Below are positions 55,910 through 64,000 of a stretch of DNA of 64,000 nt, piece after piece. The notes under the pieces are model-generated. The model did not search any database and had not been told where the DNA came from. It saw nothing but the letters and a program-made list of their open reading frames with translations. Source of the stretch: JANQJA01 sp965267485 (GTDB taxonomy: Bacteria; Pseudomonadota; Gammaproteobacteria; Pseudomonadales; Azotimanducaceae); assembly GCA_965267485.1 (NCBI GenBank), contig OZ254080.1, positions 2,108,001 to 2,172,000 on the forward strand. The letters run 5' to 3'. Position 1 is the stretch's first letter. The number at the start of each line of letters is the position of its first letter. The position numbers and the translations under genes are program-made.

Positions 55910-56938
55910 ATGTCGGCTGAGCGCCTGCGACTGGGTGTACTCGACCAGTCGCCGATCAAGAGTGGTGGCACCGCCCGTGAGGCGCTCGACGAAAGCGAGC
56001 GCCTGGCGCGCCTCGCTGACGACCTCGGTTACGACCGCTATTGGGTGGCGGAACACCATGGTTCAAGAAGCTTTGCGGGCTGCAGCCCCGAGATCCTGAT
56101 TTCACGCCTCGCGACCGCGACCCGACGGATACGCGTCGGCTCGGGCGGCGTCATGCTGCCGCACTACAGCCCCTTCAAGGTGGCCGAGAACTTCAGGCTG
56201 CTGGAGACGATGTTCCCCGGGCGCATCGATCTCGGCATTGGCCGCGCCCCAGGCAGCGACATGCAGACCGCGCAGGCGCTGGCCTATGGTTCACCCATCG
56301 GTATCGATTACTTTCCCAACAAGGTTCTGGATCTGGACGCCTTTCTGACCGGACGCCCGCCACACACGCAAGGGCTCGAACAGGTCGTCGCCACGCCACA
56401 GGCAGAGACGGTCCCTGAGATCTGGTTGCTGGGATCGAGCGAGCAGAGTGCGTTCTATGCAGCACACTTCGGGCTGCCGTATTCGTTCGCGCATTTCATC
56501 GCGCCGGACCAGAGCGAGCAGTGCGTTCAGACCTACCTGTCGAACTACAAACCTTCAGAACGGTTTCCGGAACCCCGGGTGAATCTGGGTGTCTTTGTTC
56601 TGGCGTCCCCGACGCCGGAGCGTGCCGAGGAACTCGCCGCGTGCCGTGATCTCTGGCGGCTCCGGTTCGAGAAGGGTGACCCGGGTCCCTGTCCGTCCGT
56701 CGAGGAGGCAAAGGCGTATGCCTATACGGATGCCGAACGTCAGCGGCTGGACAGCCGGCGCAAGCATCTGATTGCCGGGACGCCGGACATCGTGAGTGCC
56801 GCGCTTCGGGATCTCGCGGCGAGACATCACACAACGGAAATGGTGGTGGTGACAATCTGCCACGACTGGAATGATCGAAGTACTTCCTATCGCCTGCTGG
56901 CGGAGGAGTTCGATCTGGATGGAGAAATAACATGCTGA
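55910..56938 (+). CDS. LLM-class oxidoreductase (342 aa)
   Basis: Bacterial luciferase-like fold: LGVLDQSPIKSGGTAREALDESERLARLADDLGYDRYWVAEHHGSRSFAG, IRVGSGGVMLPHYSPFKVAENFRLLETMFPGRIDLGIGRAPGSDMQTA and LPYSFAHFIAPDQ are the hallmarks of the YhbW-like subgroup with AEHH and the GIGRAPG flavin loop. It starts 3 bp after the acyl-CoA dehydrogenase. The substrate is unknown. Its stop overlaps the next ATG by 7 bp, coupling it to a Tat-exported protein. Confidence 0.88.
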   Translation: MSAERLRLGVLDQSPIKSGGTAREALDESERLARLADDLGYDRYWVAEHHGSRSFAGCSPEILISRLATATRRIRVGSGGVMLPHYSPFKVAENFRLLETMFPGRIDLGIGRAPGSDMQTAQALAYGSPIGIDYFPNKVLDLDAFLTGRPPHTQGLEQVVATPQAETVPEIWLLGSSEQSAFYAAHFGLPYSFAHFIAPDQSEQCVQTYLSNYKPSERFPEPRVNLGVFVLASPTPERAEELAACRDLWRLRFEKGDPGPCPSVEEAKAYAYTDAERQRLDSRRKHLIAGTPDIVSAALRDLAARHHTTEMVVVTICHDWNDRSTSYRLLAEEFDLDGEITC

Positions 56939-57441
56939 CGCGTCGCGCACTCATGAAACTTGCCGTCGGGCTGGGATCGCTTTCACTGTTGCCGCGCGCC
57001 ATTGCCGCCTCGTCGGTCGAGGAGGGAATGCGCGAATCCGAGCTCATCTACCTGTCACCGATCAAGTCCAACGGCGAGCTCAGCCGCTGCCAGGCCGAGA
57101 TCTGGTTTGTCGAGCACGAAGGGGACATGTACGTTTGCACTGGCACCGAGAGCTGGCGTGCGACGGCGCCGACGCTGGGTCTCGCCGAGACCCAGGTCTG
57201 GGTCGGCGACGTCGGTGTGTGGACGCGCAGCAATGGCCGCTACCTGGCATTGCCGTCCGTCCGGGCGAACGCGAGCATCGTCGATGATGCCGAACTGATC
57301 GAGGTGTTGCTCGACAAGTTTGGTGACAAGTATCCGCTCGGCTGGATCGTGTGGAGCAGCCGATTCCGCAACGGGCTCAAGGACGGTTCGCGAACGATGC
57401 TCAGGTACTCGCCGCTGGCCGCGGACCCGTCGCAGGCCTGA
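56932..57441 (+). CDS. Exported DUF2255-like protein with Tat-like signal
   Basis: The start MLTRRALMKLAVGLGSLSLLPRAIAA has a twin-arginine motif (TRRALMK) and a hydrophobic stretch. The 140-residue mature part (ELIYLSPIKSNGELSRCQAEIWFVEHEGDMYVCTG, and later QVWVGDVGVW) resembles the split-barrel DUF2255/FMN-binding proteins. Tat export would suit a folded cofactor-bearing protein. It overlaps the LLM gene by 7 bp and may share its substrate or cofactor. Family call is tentative. Confidence 0.6.
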   Translation: MLTRRALMKLAVGLGSLSLLPRAIAASSVEEGMRESELIYLSPIKSNGELSRCQAEIWFVEHEGDMYVCTGTESWRATAPTLGLAETQVWVGDVGVWTRSNGRYLALPSVRANASIVDDAELIEVLLDKFGDKYPLGWIVWSSRFRNGLKDGSRTMLRYSPLAADPSQA

Positions 57442-57612
57442 CAATCCAGACGCCCTCGAGCGTGCTTCGTCGCTCAGCACACGCCAGCGGACCGGAAACG
57501 GCGGCTGGTCTCGTCACAACGTTACCGGATCTTCACAAAGACTCACATTCGCACATACCAAAGTTGCCTTTGGACGGCACTATGCGCTCATCGACGAACA
57601 CGGTGATGCGAT
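57442..57612. other. 171-bp intergenic region, nothing clear
   Basis: Between the Tat protein and the small exported protein. I see no terminator or promoter of good score. Confidence 0.5.
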
Positions 57613-57882
57613 ATGAAACGCGCTCTTCTGGCCCTGACACTGCTGCCCTTCTGGATGCCCCTGGCACAGGCTGGCGACGTGCCTGTCGTTGCCGGTTCCG
57701 CCGTCGCGACCGTCTCGATCAGCGTGACGATTGCGCCGGACCGGGGTCAGGACATTCGTGATTGCGCCTTGCGCATGGAGCGAGGGGCCGGCCCCGAGAC
57801 GCCGGCCTGCCGGGGCGACTTCGTCATTGCCGAGGCACGTGGCACGGAGCACGATCGCAACGTCCGCATCGAGCCGATCTGA
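57613..57882 (+). CDS. Small exported protein (89 aa), unknown
   Basis: Signal peptide MKRALLALTLLPFWMPLAQA then about 70 residues with strands (VATVSISVTIAP) and two Cys (IRDCALRME, TPACRGDF). No family recognised. It ends 18 bp from the convergent FAH gene. The ORF has good codon use and a signal peptide, so it is likely real, but nothing more can be said. Confidence 0.5.
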   Translation: MKRALLALTLLPFWMPLAQAGDVPVVAGSAVATVSISVTIAPDRGQDIRDCALRMERGAGPETPACRGDFVIAEARGTEHDRNVRIEPI

Positions 57883-57900
57883 CAGAGAGGGCGAGGTTCC

Positions 57901-58779
57901 CTAGCCCCCGACCGGCGGCGAACCGTCCGCCGGCTCCCTGACGACACGATTCTCGATCGCGCCAATCTTCTCGATTTCCACCCTGACAACATCGCCCTCC
58001 TTGAGGAAGCACGGTGGCGTCATTGCCGCGCCCACGCCGGATGGCGTGCCTGTGACGAGCAGGTCTCCCGGCTCGAGTGTGAAGGCCTTCGTGAGGTGCT
58101 CGATCTGCTCGGCGATTGAATGAATCATGAGGCGGGTATTGGCATCCTGACGGATCTCACCGTTCACCAGCGTACGGATGTCCAGGTCCTGGGGGTCGTC
58201 GATCTCATCACGCGTCACGATACAGGGCCCGAAGGGGCCATGCGTGTCGAATGATTTACCGATCTGGAACGTCTGCGCGGCCCGCTGCCAGTCCCTGACG
58301 CTGACGTCGTTGACGACGGTGTAGCCGAAGATCACGTCCATGGCGCGCTCGGCAGGCACGTGACGACAGCGCTTGCCGATGATGACCCCTAGCTCACCTT
58401 CGTAGTCGAGCTTGTCGGAGACGAGCGGCAGGTCAATGTCATCATACGGGCCGTTTGCACAGGTGCTCTGTTTGTTGAACCACATCTGCACCGGGGGCTC
58501 CTCGGTGAGCGACTCCTTGACGTGTTCCGCGTAGTTGAGCGCGATTGCGAGAATCTTCGGTGGACGAATGATCGGCTGGCGAAGATCCTTCTCGTCAACG
58601 GCAATCAGCTCGCCGCCCAGACTGACGACATTGCCCAGTTGCGCGATCCCGTCTTCGCCCATCTCGATCAGTTCGAGCATCGTGGCGGGCAGGTTCGTTT
58701 TCGACAGGTCGAGAACGCCACGCTCCTGCCAGATGCCGACTCGGTCGGTGCCGTCGTGGTGAAAGGTCACCAGTTTCAT
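57901..58779 (-). CDS. Fumarylacetoacetate hydrolase-family protein
   Basis: A 292-residue FAH-family enzyme: the metal-binding acidic motif lies in LDYEGELGVIIGKRC (the E-x-E...D set), and FGYTVVNDVSVRDWQRA, QIGKSFDTHGPFGPCIV and DLLVTGTPSGVGAA are conserved. Members hydrolyse or decarboxylate 2-oxo-acids of aromatic or sugar acid breakdown. ATG at 58779 follows AAGGAAAG and matches the family start; in-frame upstream codons are the tandem repeat at 58831-58940. It is 3' of the DedA gene in the same direction. Confidence 0.9.
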   Translation of the reverse strand: MKLVTFHHDGTDRVGIWQERGVLDLSKTNLPATMLELIEMGEDGIAQLGNVVSLGGELIAVDEKDLRQPIIRPPKILAIALNYAEHVKESLTEEPPVQMWFNKQSTCANGPYDDIDLPLVSDKLDYEGELGVIIGKRCRHVPAERAMDVIFGYTVVNDVSVRDWQRAAQTFQIGKSFDTHGPFGPCIVTRDEIDDPQDLDIRTLVNGEIRQDANTRLMIHSIAEQIEHLTKAFTLEPGDLLVTGTPSGVGAAMTPPCFLKEGDVVRVEIEKIGAIENRVVREPADGSPPVGG

Positions 58780-58830
58780 TCGCTTTCCTTGTCTCGGTAT
58801 CAGAGCCGGTAGCATGTGAAACTCTGGGGG

Positions 58831-58940
58831 CCGGGTCAATCCAGACCGGGTCGCGCCGGACCGGGTCGCGCCGGACCGGGTCGCGCCAGACCGGGTCGCG
58901 CCAGACCGGGTCAATCCAGACCGGGTCAATCCAGACCGGG
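58831..58940. repeat. Tandem 15-bp repeat, seven copies, from a gene's 3' end
   Basis: Units of 15 bp run from 58831: CCGGGTCAATCCAGA, CCGGGTCGCGCCGGA (twice), CCGGGTCGCGCCAGA (twice), CCGGGTCAATCCAGA (twice) and a final CCGGG. On the minus strand each TCAATC unit reads Pro-Gly-Leu-Asp-stop in the VTT gene frame, so the gene's terminal five codons plus stop have been copied, some copies having lost the stop. No spacers, so not CRISPR. Confidence 0.95.
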
Positions 58941-59582
58941 CGCCGGTGATCGAAGTCGAAGCCAGAGGCGTCGGATCAGATAGGTGCCCGCCGGTACCAC
59001 GAGAACGCCGAGCAACAGCAGCGACATGGCGTTGTCGGTTTCCAGTCTGGCACCCAGAAACACGTAGACCAGCGTGATGAGCATGTTCGCGATCAGTGTG
59101 GCCAGCAAAAAGCGTGGCGCGCCAAAGCGGAAGAAGCCGGCCGCCATGACGCTCAGTTCCGCGAGCACCGGAATGCCGCGACAGACAACCAGGGCGATGC
59201 TGCCGTACCGCCAGACCTCGATTGACAGGTCCCGAAACGCAGCGTCCCCGTAGAAGCGCTCAAACACAGCCCGTCGACAGTAGTAGCCGATGGCGTACCC
59301 GATCAGGCAACTGAGAGTCAGCCCTCCCAGCAAAGAGAGCGCCCCGACCGGGCCACCGAGTACCACCATCGCGGTCATGCCAACGAAACTCGACGGCACG
59401 GGCAGCAGTACATCGGCGGCGAGGATGGTAACGGTGAGGCCTGCAATTTCGAGATGATGTTCGCCAGCCAGTGCCCGCTCGACGAAAGCCTCGATGTCAG
59501 CGCTCCAGAACAGGAACGGAACGATGATCAGTGCCAGGAACAGCACATGAATCCAGACGATGGCTCGGGAAAGTTCGCTCAC
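58926..59582 (-). CDS. VTT-domain (DedA/SNARE-associated) membrane protein
   Basis: A 218-residue protein with about five hydrophobic segments and a VTT/DedA core: DVLLPVPSSFVGMTAMVVLGGPVGALSLLGGLTLSCLIGYAIGYYCRR is the re-entrant loop region, and CRGIPVLAELSVMAAGFFRF replaces the R-x(F)-P-x-x-R membrane motif. DedA proteins help lipid flipping (undecaprenyl phosphate, phosphatidylethanolamine). Its stop TGA (58926-58928) lies inside a tandem repeat that copies the same end. Alternative family: SNARE-associated Golgi-type protein. Confidence 0.83.
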   Translation of the reverse strand: MSELSRAIVWIHVLFLALIIVPFLFWSADIEAFVERALAGEHHLEIAGLTVTILAADVLLPVPSSFVGMTAMVVLGGPVGALSLLGGLTLSCLIGYAIGYYCRRAVFERFYGDAAFRDLSIEVWRYGSIALVVCRGIPVLAELSVMAAGFFRFGAPRFLLATLIANMLITLVYVFLGARLETDNAMSLLLLGVLVVPAGTYLIRRLWLRLRSPAPGLD

Positions 59583-59641
59583 GCGTGACGATCGGGCGGT
59601 GAATCAGTCGCCCGAAAGTCTACACCAGCCCCGGGTCCCGG

Positions 59642-60727
59642 TCAGGCGACGTCTGTTCGTGCGCGCTGAAACCGTTTTCTGGCCATCTGGTCGGCAATCG
59701 CATTCGTCGGTGCCGAGGCAGCGTGGGAAGCAGCGAAAATGTCGCCCAGCGTCTTGCCAATGGTATCGACGTGCTGCATCACGCGCCGGTGATCGTAGCC
59801 GGTTCGCTCGTAGTGAATGTCGATGATGCCACCGGCATTGATCACATAGTCCGGTGCATAGAGCAGCCCGCGGGAGTGAATCAGGTCGCCAACCGCCGGG
59901 TCCGCCAGCTGGTTGTTGGCGGCGCCGGCGATGACGGGTGCCGCGATCTCCGATACACGACTTGCGGTCAGGACCCCGCCGAGCGCGCAGGGGGCGAACA
60001 CGTCGCAGTCCGTGCGGTGAATCTCATCAACGGCGACGACGCGGACGCCGAAATGGTCCACCATTCGCCGGGTTCGTCCGGGATCGATATCGGCCACCGT
60101 CAGCGTCGCACCGGCGCGATGCAGCAATTGCCCGAGGTAGAAGCCGACCTGCCCCGCACCCTGAAGGGCAACGTGCACGCCTGAGAGGTCTGATGTGCGA
60201 AACCTGAAATCTGCAGCCGCGCCGATGCCCCGGAACACGCCATAGGCTGTCGAACGCGAAGGGTCACCGTCGACAACGGTACCGTCAGTCAGTTGTTTGT
60301 CCCGGGTACCGGCAACGAATCGAGTCTCCTGCCCCATGGCAACGATGTCAGCGACACAGGTGCCGGAATCCTCGGCAACGATGTAGGCGCCGCGCAAACT
60401 GTCGACGAAGCGGCCCATTGCGGCGAGCAGTGCGGGCGTCTTCGCTGCGGTAGAGGCATTGATCACCGCCTTGCCGCCACCGAGCGGCAGCCCGGCGAGT
60501 GCTGATTTGTACGTCATGCCGCGGGACAGTCGCAACGCGTCGGTGATGGCAGCATCGGTACTTTCGTAGGCGCGCATCCGGCAACCGCCCAGCGCAGGGC
60601 CGAGATTGCGGTTGTGGATCGCGATGATGGCGTCGAGTCCGGTCTTGTCGTCCCGGCAGCGGACAACAACTTCATGGTCGTCGAAGTCAGTGAATCGTGT
60701 CGTGTTGAGTCTTTCTGTATGCATCAT
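59642..60727 (-). CDS. Leucine/branched-chain amino-acid dehydrogenase
   Basis: Glu/Leu/Phe/Val dehydrogenase fold (361 aa): GGCRMRAYESTDAAITDALRLSRGMTYKSALAGLPLGGGKAVI contains catalytic Lys74 and Lys86, matching the spacing in leucine dehydrogenases; AEDSGTCVADI gives the catalytic Asp; VALQGAGQVGFYLGQLL is the NAD-binding GxGxxG. It deaminates branched-chain or phenylalanine-type amino acids to 2-oxo acids. ATG at 60727 overlaps the IOR stop by 4 bp (ATGA), so both are coupled. Confidence 0.9.
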   Translation of the reverse strand: MMHTERLNTTRFTDFDDHEVVVRCRDDKTGLDAIIAIHNRNLGPALGGCRMRAYESTDAAITDALRLSRGMTYKSALAGLPLGGGKAVINASTAAKTPALLAAMGRFVDSLRGAYIVAEDSGTCVADIVAMGQETRFVAGTRDKQLTDGTVVDGDPSRSTAYGVFRGIGAAADFRFRTSDLSGVHVALQGAGQVGFYLGQLLHRAGATLTVADIDPGRTRRMVDHFGVRVVAVDEIHRTDCDVFAPCALGGVLTASRVSEIAAPVIAGAANNQLADPAVGDLIHSRGLLYAPDYVINAGGIIDIHYERTGYDHRRVMQHVDTIGKTLGDIFAASHAASAPTNAIADQMARKRFQRARTDVA

Positions 60728-63700
60728 GCAGCCTTCGGGTCGACAATGTTGACGGGTTCGGGTCGGGCATCGAGTTTCGCGAGCAGGGCGTCCTTTTCTT
60801 GCCGGGCCCGGCGAACGCTCTCTGCCTTGACGTGTCCGTACCCCCGAATTCGCTCGGGCCATCGCAGCAACGATTCCCGTGTTGCGGAATCACCGGCGAC
60901 GGCCTTCATCACGTGGTCGATGAGCGTTTCGTATTCGCCGATCAACGCCCGCTCGAGTCGCCGGTCTTCGGTATAGCCGAACGGATCAAGGGCCGTGCCG
61001 CGCAGGAAGCGCAGTGAGGCCAGAACCCGGAAGGCACCCATCATCCAGGGGCCGAACGTGAGCTTTCCGGGGTTGCCGCTGCTGTCTTTCGGCGCGAGCA
61101 GCGGCGGGGCGAGATGAAAGCGGAGCCGGTAGTCCCCCTTGAACTGCCGGGCCAGCGACGCTTCGAAATCGCCGTTCGTGAAGAGCCGGGCAACCTCGTA
61201 CTCGTCCTTGTAGGCCAGCAGCTTGAAGTAGTTGCGTGCGACGCAGATGGCGAGGGCCTGATCTTCACTTGGATCCTGAGCTGCCACGCGCCGGACCACC
61301 TCCTCGTAACGCAGGGCATAGCCTTCATTCTGATAGGCAGTGAGGTATCGCTTGCGATCCTCGATGATGGCTTCGAGCGCCTCAAGTTGAGGCTCGGCCT
61401 GTTCAGTGTGCGTGCCTGCAACAGTATCCGGGTCGTGCGCCGCACGACGGCCGAGTTCGAAAGCCTCCAGGTTTTCCCCGATCGAGGCGCCGTTCAACTC
61501 GATCGCCCGGCTGATGGCCTCAGCGCCGATGGGGATGAGCCCCCGCTGATAGGCGAACCCGACGAGGAACACATTGGCCGCCGTCGTGCTGCCGAGCCGC
61601 TGCTCGGCGATACGGGTGGCATCGATGAACGAGGTCTTCTCGGGGCCGACGCAATCCGTGATGATCTCCCGCATCGAACGCGCGGGAAAACGGGCATCGG
61701 GGTTGCGCGTGAACTCCGCGGTCATGGCTTCGTGTGCGTTGATGACCGCGGAAGCGACCTCACGATCGACTTTGACCATCGAGTCATTACTCGCGGCAAC
61801 GACAAGGTCGCAGCCGATGACGAGGCGGGCACCGCCTGCGGCAATACGCTGCGCATGAATGCTCTCGGGGTTTCGCGCGATCTGCAGGTGGGTGATGACC
61901 GCGCCGAACTTCTGTGCGAGGCCGGTCATGTCCAGCACACTCGCACCTTTCTCCTCGAGGTGGGCCGCCATGCCGAGAATCGCACCGATCGTGGTAACGC
62001 CCGTGCCGCCGACACCGGCAAGCACGATACCGTAGGGCGTATCGATTGCCGGAAGAACCGGTTCGGGCAGGGCGGCCGCGGAGCCCGCCGCAGCGGGCTC
62101 CGGGTCGCTCGTCCGTGGTTCGCCGCCCTCGACGGTGACGAAACTCGGACAAAAGCCCTTGATGCAGCTCATGTCCTTGTTGCAGGACGTCTGTTCGATG
62201 GCGCGCTTGCGCCCGTACTCGGTCTCCTGCGGAATGACGGACAGACAGTTGGATTTGACGCCGCAGTCACCGCAACCCTCGCAGACCCCGGTGTTGATGA
62301 AGGGGCGGATATCGGGTTCCGGCATCTGTCCGCGCTTGCGGCGACGGCGTTTTTCGGCCGCGCAGGTCTGGTCATAGATGAGGATTGTCGTGCCGGCCGT
62401 TTCCCGAAGCTCGCGCTGCACGGCATCGAGGTCGTCGCGGTGATCGAACGTGACGCCGGACGGAAAGTCCCCGCGATGATACTTGTCGATGTCGTCGCTG
62501 ACGATCGCAATCCGGCCGATGCCCTCGCCGACCAGCTGGTGTGCCATCTGGGCCACGGTGAGCGAGCCATCGATCGGTTGCCCGCCGGTCATGGCCACGG
62601 CGTCGTTGTAGAGAATCTTGTAGGTGATGTTGACGCCACTGGACACCGCCGCGCGAATTGCAAGCAGGCCCGAGTGGAAGTAGGTGCCATCGCCGAGGTT
62701 CTGGAAGACGTGCGGGGTTTCTGTGAAGGGCGCCTGGCCGATCCATGTCGCACCCTCGCCACCCATCTGCGTGAATGTCTCGGTATCCCGGTCCATCCAG
62801 GTCGCCATGTAGTGACAGCCGATGCCGCCCATCGCCCGGCTGCCCTCCGGCACGACCGTCGACGTATTGTGCGGGCAGCCCGAACAGAAGTGGGGAGTGC
62901 GTTCTGCAAGATCTTTCGGACGACCCAGGAAGGCTTCCTTGTCCTCGAGGAAAGCCAGCCGCTTCTCCATCTTTTCGCTGGTGAAGAATCGCTGTACGCG
63001 GGCGGCGATGACGCGGGCGATGACCGCGGGCGTCAGTTCTCCGGTGGCAGGCAGCAGCCATTTGCCGGCCTCGTCGTGCTTGCCAACGACCGTCGGCCGG
63101 TGGTCGGTATGCCAGTTGTAGAGTTGGCTGGTGAGCTGCTCTTCGATCAGGCCGCGCTTCTCCTCGACGACCAGTACTTCATCGAGTCCGTGGGCGAATT
63201 CGCGGATGCCTTCCGGCTCGAGCGGCCAGGGCATCCCGACCTTGTACAGGCGCAGGCCGATGTCCCTGGCGAGGTCGTCGTCGATGCCCAGATCGTCCAG
63301 TGCCTGCAGGACATCCAGATAACTCTTGCCGGTCGAGATGATGCCGATGCGAGGCGACGGTGAATCAATTGTGATGCGATTGAGCCTGTTTGCTCGCGCG
63401 AACTCGAGTACGGCGGGGATCTTTTCGTTGTGCAGCCGAAGTTCCTGCTCGATTGGCTTGTCCGGCCAGCGTGAGTGGACGTCCAGATTGCCCCGCGGCG
63501 TGACGATGTCGATCCGGCCGCTGTCGATGTCTGTCGAGTAGGACGCGTCGACGGTCTCGGCGATGGTCTTGAGTGCTACCCAGCATCCGCTGTAGCGCGA
63601 CAGCGCCCACCCATACAGGCCGAGATCGATGATCTCCTGGACGCCGGCAGGATTGAGCACCGGAATCATGGCATCGACGAACGCGTATTCGGTCTGGTGG

Positions 63701-64000
63701 GGCAGCGTCGATGACTTGCAGCCGTGATCGTCGCCTGCGATGACGAGTACGCCGCCGTGTCGCGAGGTGCCTGCATGGTTGGCATGGCGGAACACGTCGC
63801 CCGAGCGGTCGACGCCCGGCCCCTTGCCGTACCACATGCCGAATACACCATCGAAGGTCGCCTCGTCGAAGAGGTTGACCTGCTGACTGCCCCAGACGGC
63901 GGTCGCCGCCAGATCCTCGTTCACACCCGGCTGGAAGTGAATATCGTGAGCCTTGAGGAATTTCTGGGCCTGCCAGAGCGTCTTGTCGAGTCCGCCGAGC
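60724..64000 (-). CDS. Indolepyruvate ferredoxin oxidoreductase, fused, 5' end missing
   Basis: The gene enters from beyond the window; 1091 residues are present and about 50-100 are missing from the N-terminus. The order is an oxo-acid-binding domain (DLAATAVWGSQQVNLF, GMWYGKGPGVDRSGD), TPP domain (GGIGCHYMATWMDRD, GDGTYFHSGLLAIRAAV), [4Fe-4S] Cys clusters (CEGCGDCGVKSNC and CNKDMSCIKGFCPSF) and a C-terminal gamma-like reductase domain. It decarboxylates aromatic or branched 2-oxo acids to acyl-CoA, reducing ferredoxin. Downstream leucine dehydrogenase makes such 2-oxo acids, forming a two-step route. Confidence 0.93.
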   Translation of the reverse strand, partial: LGGLDKTLWQAQKFLKAHDIHFQPGVNEDLAATAVWGSQQVNLFDEATFDGVFGMWYGKGPGVDRSGDVFRHANHAGTSRHGGVLVIAGDDHGCKSSTLPHQTEYAFVDAMIPVLNPAGVQEIIDLGLYGWALSRYSGCWVALKTIAETVDASYSTDIDSGRIDIVTPRGNLDVHSRWPDKPIEQELRLHNEKIPAVLEFARANRLNRITIDSPSPRIGIISTGKSYLDVLQALDDLGIDDDLARDIGLRLYKVGMPWPLEPEGIREFAHGLDEVLVVEEKRGLIEEQLTSQLYNWHTDHRPTVVGKHDEAGKWLLPATGELTPAVIARVIAARVQRFFTSEKMEKRLAFLEDKEAFLGRPKDLAERTPHFCSGCPHNTSTVVPEGSRAMGGIGCHYMATWMDRDTETFTQMGGEGATWIGQAPFTETPHVFQNLGDGTYFHSGLLAIRAAVSSGVNITYKILYNDAVAMTGGQPIDGSLTVAQMAHQLVGEGIGRIAIVSDDIDKYHRGDFPSGVTFDHRDDLDAVQRELRETAGTTILIYDQTCAAEKRRRRKRGQMPEPDIRPFINTGVCEGCGDCGVKSNCLSVIPQETEYGRKRAIEQTSCNKDMSCIKGFCPSFVTVEGGEPRTSDPEPAAAGSAAALPEPVLPAIDTPYGIVLAGVGGTGVTTIGAILGMAAHLEEKGASVLDMTGLAQKFGAVITHLQIARNPESIHAQRIAAGGARLVIGCDLVVAASNDSMVKVDREVASAVINAHEAMTAEFTRNPDARFPARSMREIITDCVGPEKTSFIDATRIAEQRLGSTTAANVFLVGFAYQRGLIPIGAEAISRAIELNGASIGENLEAFELGRRAAHDPDTVAGTHTEQAEPQLEALEAIIEDRKRYLTAYQNEGYALRYEEVVRRVAAQDPSEDQALAICVARNYFKLLAYKDEYEVARLFTNGDFEASLARQFKGDYRLRFHLAPPLLAPKDSSGNPGKLTFGPWMMGAFRVLASLRFLRGTALDPFGYTEDRRLERALIGEYETLIDHVMKAVAGDSATRESLLRWPERIRGYGHVKAESVRRARQEKDALLAKLDARPEPVNIVDPKAA

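Noticed and set aside
57442..57612. tRNA or small RNA in the gap between two exported proteins
   Set aside because: I could not fold a cloverleaf or find promoter plus terminator signals.
58831..58940. Possible CRISPR array
   Set aside because: Units are contiguous 15-bp repeats without spacers and derive from a coding 3' end.
61114..63363. Plus-strand open frame of 749 codons opposite the indolepyruvate oxidoreductase
   Set aside because: The minus-strand enzyme has full TPP and [4Fe-4S] motifs; the other frame is a shadow.

Overview
The window is 64 kb of GC-rich, gene-dense chromosome from a heterotrophic Gammaproteobacterium, probably marine. The reasoning: TonB-dependent outer-membrane proteins, an ECF sigma factor with an HxxxCxxC anti-sigma factor, aerobic HemF, a CYP153-type P450, a LexA box of gammaproteobacterial CTGT-N8-ACAG form, and many acyl-CoA and amino-acid catabolic enzymes. 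A more exact placement cannot be supported from sequence alone. No rRNA, tRNA, CRISPR array, insertion sequence, phage gene or replication origin was seen. No gene-free gap exceeds 300 bases.

Layout. 1-210: end of an Oar-like TonB-dependent receptor with its terminator. 294-6272: an unusual cassette of metallophosphoesterase, amphi-Trp protein with a Lys-rich tail, PhoU-phosphotransferase fusion and RimK-like ATP-grasp enzyme, facing a phosphohexomutase. 6429-15488: a plugless TonB-receptor-like barrel, an acyl-CoA dehydrogenase with a hotdog protein, RidA, an SDR, a degenerate M28-like protein and a degenerate M48-like lipoprotein. 15599-19369: CYP153, an alpha/beta hydrolase, ECF sigma/anti-sigma and an FMN reductase. 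19418-24163: MFS transporter, DUF35 plus thiolase, phosphodiesterase, acyl-CoA dehydrogenase. 24275-31390: a secreted pseudo-hydrolase, a 790-residue secreted protein, TraB/GumN, glyoxalase, GYD protein, a GYD-PlsC fusion and an acyl-CoA-dehydrogenase-associated kinase. 31397-35634: minus-strand operon of HAD phosphatase, monoglyceride lipase, NfeD, SPFH and a small protein. 35715-43784: Rieske protein, small enzymes, an AGCS symporter divergent from a LexA-boxed radical SAM gene, nitronate monooxygenase-like, SDR, two GNATs and a secreted protein. 43819-47139: membrane protein, MraY-like transferase, pyruvate kinase. 47116-51594: LLM oxidoreductase, then hemF, aminotransferase and omega-amidase. 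51673-57882: DUF6986 aldolase-like, two acyl-CoA dehydrogenases, LLM oxidoreductase, Tat-exported protein. 57901-64000: FAH hydrolase, VTT/DedA protein with a stop-codon-derived tandem repeat, leucine dehydrogenase and the truncated indolepyruvate ferredoxin oxidoreductase.

Functionally the window centres on breakdown of fatty, branched, hydroxylated or hydrocarbon-like carbon: CYP153 omega-hydroxylation, four acyl-CoA dehydrogenases, a thiolase with its Zn-ribbon partner, SDRs and a hotdog protein. Amino-acid catabolism is represented by leucine dehydrogenase with IOR and by the transaminase with omega-amidase. The most novel element is the cassette at 294-6272, which resembles but does not match the 'GAK' ATP-grasp/amphi-Trp/kinase systems known to me from protein-family naming. 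Further highlights are the LexA-controlled, probably leaderless radical SAM gene, the GYD-PlsC fusion, and secreted hydrolase-like proteins that have lost catalytic residues.
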